This document shows, in pieces, positions 17,180 through 24,125 of a DNA stretch of 26,975 nucleotides. The first letter of the stretch is position 1. Each line of letters opens with the position of its first letter. Under the pieces are notes generated by a model, which saw nothing but the letters and a program-made list of their open reading frames with translations, was not told the origin of the DNA and did no database searches. A program made the translations under genes and the position numbers. Origin of the DNA: Porphyromonadaceae bacterium UBA7207 (GTDB lineage: Bacteria; Bacteroidota; Bacteroidia; Bacteroidales; Muribaculaceae); NCBI GenBank assembly GCA_002490635.1, contig DKUJ01000009.1, forward strand, positions 1 through 26,975, in the 5' to 3' direction.

Positions 17180-17866
17180 ATGGAAATACTCTACGAGGAC
17201 AATCATATTATTATTGTAAACAAGCGTGCCGGAGAAATCGTGCAAGGCGACAAGACCGGCGACGAACCGCTGGTGGAAACTCTCAAAAAATTCATCAAGG
17301 AGCGAGATGCCAAACCGGGTGCTGTATTCATGGGGGTAGTACACCGTCTCGACCGACCTGTAAGCGGTGCGGTGATGTTCGCCAAGACTTCCAAAGCTCT
17401 GGCGAGGCTTAATGCCATGTTCGCCGCGGGAGACATCCACAAGACCTACTGGGCGATAAGTCGCAACCGTCCTGCCGAAGATTCCGCGTCGCTTACCCAC
17501 TACATAACCACGGTGGAGCGAAACAACAAGAGCTATGCATCGCCAGAACCCGTGCCGGGCGCCAAGGAGGCGCGTCTGCAATACAGGCTGGCTGCCGTGG
17601 GCGAGCGGTACTGCCTGCTGGAGGTGCGCCTGCTCACCGGACGTAAGCACCAGATAAGGGTGCAGCTTTCGGCGATAGGCAGCCCCGTGAAAGGCGACCT
17701 GAAGTATGGCGACCGTCGGAGCAACCCCGACGGCAGTATCTCGCTCCACGCCCGCCGCATACAGTTTGTACATCCGGTTTCAGGAAAAGAAATCGACATA
17801 ATAGCTCCGGTGCCTGCCGGCGACCGCCTGTGGGCCGAACTGGAGCAGGCAGCAACACATGATTGA
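17180..17866 (+). CDS. RluA-family RNA pseudouridine synthase
   Basis: The 228-residue protein should convert specific uridines in rRNA or tRNA to pseudouridine. The start fits the family: MEILYEDNHIIIVNKRAGE is the usual first strand of the catalytic domain, so the reading frame upstream of 17180 is not coding. The catalytic aspartate lies in HRLDRPVSG, and LLTGRKHQIRVQL and LHARRIQFVHP are the later conserved motifs. There is no N-terminal S4 RNA-binding domain, as in the short RluA-like group, so the target RNA cannot be assigned. The promoter -7 box ends four bases before the ATG, implying a leaderless mRNA. The last codons overlap the first codons of fmt (ATGATTGA), so the two are translationally coupled. 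Confidence 0.93.
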   Translation: MEILYEDNHIIIVNKRAGEIVQGDKTGDEPLVETLKKFIKERDAKPGAVFMGVVHRLDRPVSGAVMFAKTSKALARLNAMFAAGDIHKTYWAISRNRPAEDSASLTHYITTVERNNKSYASPEPVPGAKEARLQYRLAAVGERYCLLEVRLLTGRKHQIRVQLSAIGSPVKGDLKYGDRRSNPDGSISLHARRIQFVHPVSGKEIDIIAPVPAGDRLWAELEQAATHD

Positions 17867-18842
17867 AATGAAACAGCTCAGAATAGTATTCTTCGGCACT
17901 CCCGAATTTGCAGTAGAAAGCCTTGAGGCGCTCATCGGCGCCGGATTCGATATCGCTGCCGTAGTTACCATGCCCGACAAAATCGGAGGGCGCGGACACC
18001 GTGTTATTGAATCCGCCGTGAAGCTTGCCGCGATAGCCCATGGACTGCCTGTGCTGCAGCCCGAAAAGCTGAGCGCTCCCGAGTTTGTCGACAGGCTCAA
18101 GGAAATAGCGGCGGACCTTTTTATTGTAATAGCATTCCGCATGCTCCCGAGGGTTGTGTGGACAATGCCCCCGATGGGAACGTTCAACCTTCATGCCTCC
18201 CTGCTGCCACGCTACAGGGGAGCAGCGCCGATAAACCGCGCCATCATGAACGGCGAAACCCGCACGGGAGTGACAACCTTCCTTCTTAAGCATGAAATCG
18301 ATACCGGCGATATCCTTGCGCAGGAGAGCACCGCGATAGGTCCCGACGAGAATGTGGGCAGCCTCTATGGGCGACTTATGAAAATCGGCGCAGGGCTCAC
18401 CGTGTCGACCGTCCGGGCTATCGCCGAGGGCACCGCGAAACCTGTCCCGCAGGACAATGTGACTGTCGACGGGGAACTACCGGCGGCTCCTAAGATTTTC
18501 CACAGCGATTGCAGAATCGACTGGACGGCATCGGCTGAGAATATCCACAACCTTGTGCGCGGTCTTTCCCCGATACCTGGCGCATGGTGCGAGGTATCAT
18601 CCCAAGGACCAGAGGCTGCCGCCGACTACACATTAAAGATACTACGCACTGCAAGAACCGACTGTGAGGCTCCTGCTGCCGGGATGCTGCGCCTTGTCGG
18701 CGGACAGCTCGTGGCAGGGACTGCCGGGGGCGCGATAGTCCTTCTGGAAGTCCAGCAGGCGGGAAAGAAAGTTATGGACGCCGTGGAATGGTACAGAGGC
18801 ACGCGCGACGGAGTCGACGGTAGGTGTATTTGCCTGATTTAG
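17859..18842 (+). CDS. fmt: Methionyl-tRNA formyltransferase
   Basis: Fmt formylates initiator Met-tRNA using 10-formyl-tetrahydrofolate. The 327-residue protein begins with the typical strand IVFFGTPEFAV, has the folate-site GRG stretch (GGRGHR), and the catalytic segment FNLHASLLPRYRGAAPI with the Asn110 and His112 pair, followed by GVTTF and EIDTGDIL with the catalytic aspartate. A C-terminal Fmt domain follows (LRLVGGQLVAGT, an OB-like tRNA-binding region). The first ATG at 17859 overlaps the end of the pseudouridine synthase gene by eight bases; a second ATG at 17868 (MKQLRIVFFG) is an equally good start with a more typical N-terminus. The usual partner def is not present here. About 200 bases without a gene follow, with no clear terminator seen. 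Confidence 0.96.
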   Translation: MIEMKQLRIVFFGTPEFAVESLEALIGAGFDIAAVVTMPDKIGGRGHRVIESAVKLAAIAHGLPVLQPEKLSAPEFVDRLKEIAADLFIVIAFRMLPRVVWTMPPMGTFNLHASLLPRYRGAAPINRAIMNGETRTGVTTFLLKHEIDTGDILAQESTAIGPDENVGSLYGRLMKIGAGLTVSTVRAIAEGTAKPVPQDNVTVDGELPAAPKIFHSDCRIDWTASAENIHNLVRGLSPIPGAWCEVSSQGPEAAADYTLKILRTARTDCEAPAAGMLRLVGGQLVAGTAGGAIVLLEVQQAGKKVMDAVEWYRGTRDGVDGRCICLI

Positions 18843-19044
18843 CCCTCCGAAAGCCATTTTACAATTATTTCACAGCCCGCACCGGCGCAAACTCGCAAAT
18901 AATGACTAATTTTACGGCATTGATGGCTCAACACATCCGTCAATGGCCGACATAGCTGCGAACTATTCTCAAAGGTAAGTGTTAAAAATTTAAGCAGACT
19001 ACCCAAGCCGGCTGAAAACTAACATTTAACCTAAAGAAACCATT

Positions 19045-19320
19045 ATGGAAAATTCACACATTCCAACGCCGGAAGAACGTCGCCGCCAGCGACAGGAAAA
19101 TGGCGACGATACCGGTTCCAAAGCCAACAGAATCATGCGTTCCATCTTCGGAATAATCATGATAGTGATATATGTCGGCATGGGCGTGCTATTGCTGATC
19201 AACTACTTCAACTGGGGTGGCGACTGGGCATGGACACGATATGTAGTAGGCGTGGTGCTCATTATCTACGGCTTTTGGAGAGCATACCGCCAGGTCTCCG
19301 GAATCGACTCCAGGCTCTGA
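19045..19320 (+). CDS. Small two-helix inner-membrane protein, function unknown
   Basis: A 91-residue protein with a charged N-terminus (PTPEERRRQRQENGDD) followed by two predicted membrane helices, roughly residues 34-54 (FGIIMIVIYVGMGVLLLINY) and 66-79 (YVVGVVLIIYGFWR), with a short GGDW-type loop between. I do not recognise a named family. The ATG is preceded by AAAGAAACCATT, and the gene lies 29 bases before a PstS-like lipoprotein gene, so the two are probably cotranscribed. In related genomes, as I recall, TonB/ExbB/ExbD, a PstS-like protein and a TPR protein often cluster with small membrane proteins; whether this protein belongs to that group is inference. Confidence 0.75.
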   Translation: MENSHIPTPEERRRQRQENGDDTGSKANRIMRSIFGIIMIVIYVGMGVLLLINYFNWGGDWAWTRYVVGVVLIIYGFWRAYRQVSGIDSRL

Positions 19321-19349
19321 TATACCATCCCCGACACCGAAAAAACGCA

Positions 19350-20357
19350 ATGAACAGAATAACAGCATTATTCGTAGGTGCGGCAACCCTCGCAGCGGGT
19401 TGCTGCGCCACTTCGTGCATCCATCCCGAAAAGAAAACGAATACATCGACATCGGGAACGGCAACATTCGTGTGCGACAACAGCTTCGAGAACATCTTCG
19501 AGCAGGAGGTGTCGGTGTTTGAATACCAATATCCCGATGCTCATCTGCTGGTGCGCTATGCCACACAGAGCGAAGCCTTCGACTCGCTGTTCAGCATGAA
19601 CACGCGCACCATCGTGGCTGCGCGCGACATCACTCCCGAAGAGAAGCGCGCCCTTAAGGCACGCTACCGCAACCAGAGAGGCGCCAATGTGAACGTGCGT
19701 TCGGCAAAGATTGCTGTCGATGCCGTCGCTTTCATTGTCAACAGCACTAATAATTGCGAGAAACTCACCGTAAGCGAGATTGCCGATATAATATCGGGTC
19801 GCACCGACCGCTGGGACCAGCTCCAGCCGAGCGACCTCGGCGCCATCCGCGTGGTATTGGACCAGACTGGCTCCAGCCTGGGATCATATCTGCGCGACAG
19901 TGTGCTGCATGGCGGCGACCTCGGCCCCAACGTGTATGCCGCAGGCAGTATCCACCGGGTGTTCCGGATTGTGGAAGAGAATCCCAACGCCATAGGCGTG
20001 CTGGGCGTTTCATGGATAACCTCCGACATGGATTCCGCCGACATCAGCCAGGAAGAGCTCGCGCAGAGCGTTCTATCCGAAGGTCCTGTAATGGGAGCCA
20101 CGCTCACCCAGCGCGTGAAAGTGCTTAAAATCAACCGCGACGACGATGTCAGGGCCTACAAGCCTTACCAGCAGTATATCTATGAAGGTAGCTATCCGTT
20201 CTTCCGCAGCATCTACATGATCACCGCGGCATCGCCCTCGAACGTCGCCGGAGGGTTCTACTCCTTCGTGACAGGTCCCATAGGACAGAAAATAATAATG
20301 AAAACGGGCATAATGCCGGCACATGTGGCTGTGCAGCGTGTCGAGCTCCCCGAGTGA
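19350..20357 (+). CDS. PstS-like substrate-binding lipoprotein
   Basis: The 335-residue protein resembles phosphate-type periplasmic binding proteins (PBP-like domain). The N-terminus MNRITALFVGAATLAAGC is a signal sequence running into cysteine at 18 and another at 23 (ATSC), either of which could be the lipidated residue. Later segments fit the fold: VDAVAFIVNSTN, LTVSEIADIISGRTDRWDQL, VVLDQTGSSLGSYLRDSVL and a C-terminal YSFVTGPIGQKIIMKTGIMPA, the usual end of such proteins. The gene has no ABC permease or ATPase beside it, so phosphate import through a Pst transporter is not supported; a role in envelope or TonB-linked processes is possible. The start was set at ATG 19350 because longer readings place the signal peptide internally. 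TPR gene follows after 59 bases. Confidence 0.85.
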   Translation: MNRITALFVGAATLAAGCCATSCIHPEKKTNTSTSGTATFVCDNSFENIFEQEVSVFEYQYPDAHLLVRYATQSEAFDSLFSMNTRTIVAARDITPEEKRALKARYRNQRGANVNVRSAKIAVDAVAFIVNSTNNCEKLTVSEIADIISGRTDRWDQLQPSDLGAIRVVLDQTGSSLGSYLRDSVLHGGDLGPNVYAAGSIHRVFRIVEENPNAIGVLGVSWITSDMDSADISQEELAQSVLSEGPVMGATLTQRVKVLKINRDDDVRAYKPYQQYIYEGSYPFFRSIYMITAASPSNVAGGFYSFVTGPIGQKIIMKTGIMPAHVAVQRVELPE

Positions 20358-20416
20358 GCCCCGTGGCCAATCAATGGAAAAAGTATAATAACAATCAATA
20401 AACAAAGTCAATCGGA

Positions 20417-22045
20417 ATGAAAATCAAATTTCTGTTGTCGCTGTTCGTTGCCGGCACTCTCGCTGTAGGTGCCCAGACACAAGGCTACAAAGACGGTATC
20501 GAATACTACAAAGCCGGACAGCACGACAATGCCCGCACAATTCTCGAACGAACTATCAACGATCCCGCGACCGACCGCTCCCTGGCCAACTACTACCTCG
20601 GACAGGTTGCTCTCGTTCAAGGCGACAAAGCCCAGGCCCGCACTTATTTCGATGCCGGACTCGCTGCGGATGCAGAATGCCCCTTCAACTATGTAGGTCT
20701 CGGTGCTCTCGCGCTTCAGGAAGGTAACGACGAAGCTGCCAAGGAACAGTTCAAGCAGGCTCAGAAATTCGGCAAGAAAAATGCCGAAGTGAGCGTGTCC
20801 ATCGCCCGCGCATATTACAATGCCGATCCAGTGAAGTACGACCGCGACATCACCAAAGCTCTCGAGAAAGCCCGAAAAGACTCCAAGAACGCCGATCCCT
20901 CCATCTACGTGCTCGAAGGCGACATGCTTGCCGCTGCCGAAAACTTCGGCGACGCCGCAGCACGCTACGAAATGGCCATCACCTACGACCCCAACAACCC
21001 CGAGGGCTATGTGAAATTCGCCAACGCTTATTTCAATGTCAACAAAGACTTCGGAATCAACAAGCTCCAGGAGTTCCTCAACGCACATCCCGAATCGGCC
21101 ATGGCACAGCGCGAGTTGGCCGAGAAACTCTTCCTGGCCGACCGCTGGAAAGCCGCTTCCGAACTCTATGGCAAATACATCCAGAACCCCAACCACTTCC
21201 CCGAGGACAAAGCACGCTATGCTGTGCTTCTCTACTGGGGCGAGGACTATCCCGCATCGCTGGCTATCGCCGACGAAATCCTCGCTTCCGATCCCTCCAA
21301 CTTCCTGATGCAGCGCGTGCGCTTCCTCGACCAGACCGCCATGGGTCAGTTCCAGGCAGCTGTTGAAAACGCCGAGAAGTTCTTCGCATCCAACCCCGAA
21401 GCCAACTTCACCATCAAAGACTACACAACCTATGCCGACGCACTCTCCGGCATCGGTCAGGACTCCCTCGCCGTGGTGCAGTACGAACTTGCCGCAAGCA
21501 AATATCCCGAAAACGGCGATCTCCTCAAGAACCTCAGCACAGTATATTCCCGCAACCGCCAGTACGACAAGAGCGCCGAAGCATACGACGCATATCTCAA
21601 ACTCCAGGAGAACCCCTCGCTGACCGACCTCTACGGAATGTCCGGCCGCTACCTCAACGCTGCCGTATATGCCGACTCCATCCGCGCCAAGGAACTCGCC
21701 GGCCGCGGCATCGAATATGTGAACCAGGTAATCGACCGTGCCGCTGATGTCAGCCCTATGATGTACCAGCGTCTGGCCCGCCTCTATGTGGCCGCAAACG
21801 GAAAACGTCCCGATGCCGATGCCATCGCAGCATACGACAAGATGCTCCAGCTCCTCGACCAGAACCCCGATAACCTTAACCCCGCCAACCCCAACAACGC
21901 CCTCGACGAATACAGCGAAGCATACGCCTTCGAGCAGGCATATGCCTCCATCACAGGCAACCAGGAAGGTGTGGAACACTGGGGTAAGAAATATCAGGAA
22001 ATCCGCGACCTGAAAAACCAACAATCGGCAGCTCCCGCACAATAA
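20417..22045 (+). CDS. Secreted tetratricopeptide-repeat protein
   Basis: The 542-residue protein begins with a cleavable signal peptide (MKIKFLLSLFVAGTLAVGAQ) and then consists of repeated helical pairs with TPR consensus features: YYKAGQHDNARTILER, YLGQVALVQGDKAQARTYF, LGALALQEGNDEAAKEQFKQA, EGDMLAAAENFGDAAARYEMA, ADRWKAASELYGKYI and YSRNRQYDKSAEAYDAYL among them. It ends in a polar tail with QQSAAPAQ. It is therefore probably a periplasmic protein-interaction scaffold. It is the last gene of a likely three-gene operon with the small membrane protein and the PstS-like lipoprotein, and a strong terminator follows. TPR proteins cannot be given a specific function from sequence. Codon usage is strongly biased (AAG, CTC, GCC, ATC rich), hinting at high expression. 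Confidence 0.9.
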   Translation: MKIKFLLSLFVAGTLAVGAQTQGYKDGIEYYKAGQHDNARTILERTINDPATDRSLANYYLGQVALVQGDKAQARTYFDAGLAADAECPFNYVGLGALALQEGNDEAAKEQFKQAQKFGKKNAEVSVSIARAYYNADPVKYDRDITKALEKARKDSKNADPSIYVLEGDMLAAAENFGDAAARYEMAITYDPNNPEGYVKFANAYFNVNKDFGINKLQEFLNAHPESAMAQRELAEKLFLADRWKAASELYGKYIQNPNHFPEDKARYAVLLYWGEDYPASLAIADEILASDPSNFLMQRVRFLDQTAMGQFQAAVENAEKFFASNPEANFTIKDYTTYADALSGIGQDSLAVVQYELAASKYPENGDLLKNLSTVYSRNRQYDKSAEAYDAYLKLQENPSLTDLYGMSGRYLNAAVYADSIRAKELAGRGIEYVNQVIDRAADVSPMMYQRLARLYVAANGKRPDADAIAAYDKMLQLLDQNPDNLNPANPNNALDEYSEAYAFEQAYASITGNQEGVEHWGKKYQEIRDLKNQQSAAPAQ

Positions 22046-22100
22046 GCCCCGGGCATCTGAAAGACTGTTCAAATTCTTTTGAGACAGGCTTCCAAGCCGA

Positions 22101-22170
22101 GAACTCCCGACTCCGGGGATTGCCGAACCGCCACCGCGTTTCGGGCATTCCCGGAGTCGTTCTTTTTTTA
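22101..22170 (+). terminator. Strong terminator after the TPR gene
   Basis: A long stem pairs GAAC and CGACTCCGGG (from 22101 and 22108) plus TGCCGAA with TTCGGGCA and CCCGGAGTCG then GTTC (up to 22162), with small internal loops. The plus strand continues TTCTTTTTTT. It should end the 19045-22045 operon and insulate rarA, whose ATG is 23 bases further on. Confidence 0.88.
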
Positions 22171-22192
22171 TTGAAACGCAAAAATACTGAAT

Positions 22193-23479
22193 ATGACACA
22201 GCCATTGGCCGAACGGCTCAGACCACAGACAATCGACGATTATATCGGGCAGACACACCTCGTAGGCCCGGGAAGCATTATCCGGCGCATGATTGAATCA
22301 GGCAACGTTGCATCTTTCATCCTATGGGGCCCTCCCGGAGTAGGAAAGACAACTTTGGCTAAAATTATTGCGAACACCACCAACAGTCCTTTCTACACGC
22401 TGTCGGCAGTGACATCCGGAGTGAAGGACGTCCGCGATGTGATAGAGCGCGCACAGCGCGACGCCTCAGGAATGTTTGCCAAAGGGCGCCCTATATTGTT
22501 TATCGACGAAATCCATCGTTTCAGCAAAAGCCAGCAGGACAGCCTTCTCGGAGCCGTCGAGAAAGGCACCGTAACGCTTATAGGGGCAACCACCGAAAAT
22601 CCCTCTTTCGAAGTAATCCGTCCCTTGCTATCGCGGGCGCAGGTCTATACCCTCAAGCCCCTTGAGGCCCCGGAATTGCAGCAGTTGCTGGACCGGGCGC
22701 TGCAAAACGACCCCGTGCTTTCGAAGTGCGATGTGCGTGTGGAGCAGACCGCCGCACTTTTCCGGTTCAGCGGAGGCGACGCCCGCAAACTCCTCAATAT
22801 CCTCGAGCTTCTCGAGCAGAGCACACCACACGGACAGCCCGTGGTTGTCGACGACCGCACCGTAACCGAGCGCCTCCAGGAAAATCCCAATGCCTACGAC
22901 AAAACCGGCGAGATGCACTACGACATCGTGTCCGCATTCATAAAGAGCATCCGCGGCAGCGACCCCGACGCCGCCGTCTATTGGCTCGCACGCATGATTG
23001 CAGGAGGCGAAGACCCCGAATTCATCGCCCGCCGCATGGCCATCCTCTCCTGCGAGGACATCGGGCTGGCCAATCCCAACGCGATGCTCGTTGCCGAGAC
23101 CACCTACGAGATAGTCCGCAAGATAGGAATGCCCGAAGGCCGCATTCCGCTTGCCGATTGTGCCATCTACCTTGCAAACAGCGCCAAAAGCAATTCGGCA
23201 TATCTGGCCATCGATGCGGCACTTGCCGAAGTGCGTGCCTCCGGCGACCTCCCCGTGCCGTTGCACCTGCGCAACGCTCCCACATCGCTTATGAAAGAAA
23301 TGGGCTACGGCCACGACTACCGTTATGCCCACGACTACCCCGGCAACTTCGTGCGCCAGCAGTTCCGCCCCGATGCGATAGCCACAAAACGATTCTGGCA
23401 TCCCTGCGACAACCCCGCCGAGGAAACCATGCGCCAACGCTATATCTCCCGCTGGGCCACCGACCCCTCCGGCGACTGA
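22193..23479 (+). CDS. rarA: Replication-associated recombination protein A (AAA+ ATPase)
   Basis: RarA (MgsA, relative of eukaryotic WRNIP1) is a clamp-loader-like AAA+ ATPase acting at stalled replication forks. The 428-residue protein shows the family start PLAERLRPQTIDDYIGQTHL, Walker A GPPGVGKT (46-53), Walker B ILFIDEIHRF (101-110), sensor 1 in LIGATTENPSFEV, an arginine finger region RPLLSRAQV, and the C-terminal tetramerisation part with DPDAAVYWLARMIAGGEDPEFIARR and LANPNAM. Length matches the family. It follows the terminator of the TPR operon closely and has no clear TAnnTTTG box in the 23-base gap, so its promoter must overlap that region or rely on readthrough. It is the last core gene before the A+T-rich accessory part. 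Confidence 0.96.
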   Translation: MTQPLAERLRPQTIDDYIGQTHLVGPGSIIRRMIESGNVASFILWGPPGVGKTTLAKIIANTTNSPFYTLSAVTSGVKDVRDVIERAQRDASGMFAKGRPILFIDEIHRFSKSQQDSLLGAVEKGTVTLIGATTENPSFEVIRPLLSRAQVYTLKPLEAPELQQLLDRALQNDPVLSKCDVRVEQTAALFRFSGGDARKLLNILELLEQSTPHGQPVVVDDRTVTERLQENPNAYDKTGEMHYDIVSAFIKSIRGSDPDAAVYWLARMIAGGEDPEFIARRMAILSCEDIGLANPNAMLVAETTYEIVRKIGMPEGRIPLADCAIYLANSAKSNSAYLAIDAALAEVRASGDLPVPLHLRNAPTSLMKEMGYGHDYRYAHDYPGNFVRQQFRPDAIATKRFWHPCDNPAEETMRQRYISRWATDPSGD

Positions 23480-23527
23480 AAAATTCCCACGCTGAGCCAG
23501 AACCGCTCGGATAAGTCGTACTTTTCT

Positions 23528-23539
23528 GACCTATAGGTC
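23528..23539. other. Perfect 12-bp palindrome at the core/accessory boundary
   Basis: GACCTATAGGTC is a perfect palindrome in the 93-base gap between the convergent ends of rarA and the Fic remnant. A looser repeat, TCAGA and TCTGA, lies just right of it. It could be a protein-binding site, a weak bidirectional terminator or chance; no T-run argues against a standard terminator. Confidence 0.35.
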
Positions 23540-23572
23540 TTATCAGATTTGTCCAGACTTGTCTGAAAACTA

Positions 23573-24125
23573 CTATTTCTGATTCACTTTCCAATATCCC
23601 GATTTGTTGCTTCCGATTCGCTCGATCAAACCTTGTTCTTTCAGAGAACTCAGAATCTTTCTGACAGCACGATCGGTTAAGCCGATTTCCGTAGCTATTG
23701 CGGATGCTGTGATATTAGGTGATTTCAGCAGTAAGTCAAGGACATTAATCTCGGATTTATTAGGAACTTTGTTAGGAACTTTATTAGGAACTTTTTCGAT
23801 GGCCTTGTGCTTTTCCAACGTGTCGCGGATCTCGGTGAGCATAAAGTCGATAGAAGGTCCCGACTGCCCGGCCGCTGTAGATGCGGCAATAGCATCGTAA
23901 TATTGTTGTTGGTTGGAGAAAACCATATTCTCCACCGGAAGATGTTCAAAAACAGGGTTCAATTTTCCAAATATGAGCGATTATTGCGTTCCTGACCTAC
24001 TGAATCTGGCGAATCGGGGCGACGACTTTCTTCCCGTTTAGTATATCGGCCACATCTTCTTCCGAAAGCGTATTACCTTCGATTACCAGCGGATAATAGA
24101 TGATTTTACTGTGAATAACAGGATG
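23573..24125 (-). pseudogene. Fic-family gene remnant (catalytic core deleted)
   Basis: Two fragments of a Fic protein with a C-terminal winged helix are joined here. The N-terminal one (24125 down to about 23976) reads YYPLVIEGNTLSEEDVADIL, then NGKKVVAPIRQIQ, a TAG stop at 23997-23999, and VRNAIIA. This matches the conserved start IEGNTLS...EVRNAI. The C-terminal one (23980-23573), in another frame, reads SLIFGKLNPVFEHLPVE, then NQQQYYDAIAAST and a winged helix (ITASAIATEIGLTDRAVRKI) ending at 23573. The middle of the domain, including the catalytic HPFxxGNGR motif, is absent. No start codon is seen upstream: the fragment begins directly after the stop of the restriction gene. Intact relatives AMPylate target proteins; this one cannot. 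A short product from a TTG at 23962, carrying only the winged helix, remains possible. Confidence 0.85.
23761..23794 (-). repeat. 12-bp tandem repeat encoding Val-Pro-Asn-Lys
   Basis: The plus strand reads TAGGAACTTTGT, TAGGAACTTTAT and TAGGAACTTTTT, nearly three units of 12 bp. On the coding strand this gives VPNKVPNKVPNK, the linker between the Fic fragment and the winged helix. The period is a multiple of three, so gain or loss of units would keep the frame. Confidence 0.85.

Noticed and set aside
19350..20357. True PstS of a phosphate ABC transporter
   Set aside because: No pstC, pstA, pstB or phoU lies next to it; the neighbours are a small membrane protein and a TPR protein, so only a PstS-like fold is claimed.
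20408..22258. Open frame of 616 codons on the minus strand opposite the TPR gene
   Set aside because: The plus strand carries a signal peptide and regular TPR motifs. The opposite frame is Val/Gly/Phe-rich low-information sequence, runs through the terminator, and starts inside rarA.
23480..23572. Attachment site or insertion-sequence end between rarA and the accessory region
   Set aside because: Apart from one 12-bp palindrome I see no terminal inverted repeats, target duplication, tRNA fragment or integrase/transposase gene.
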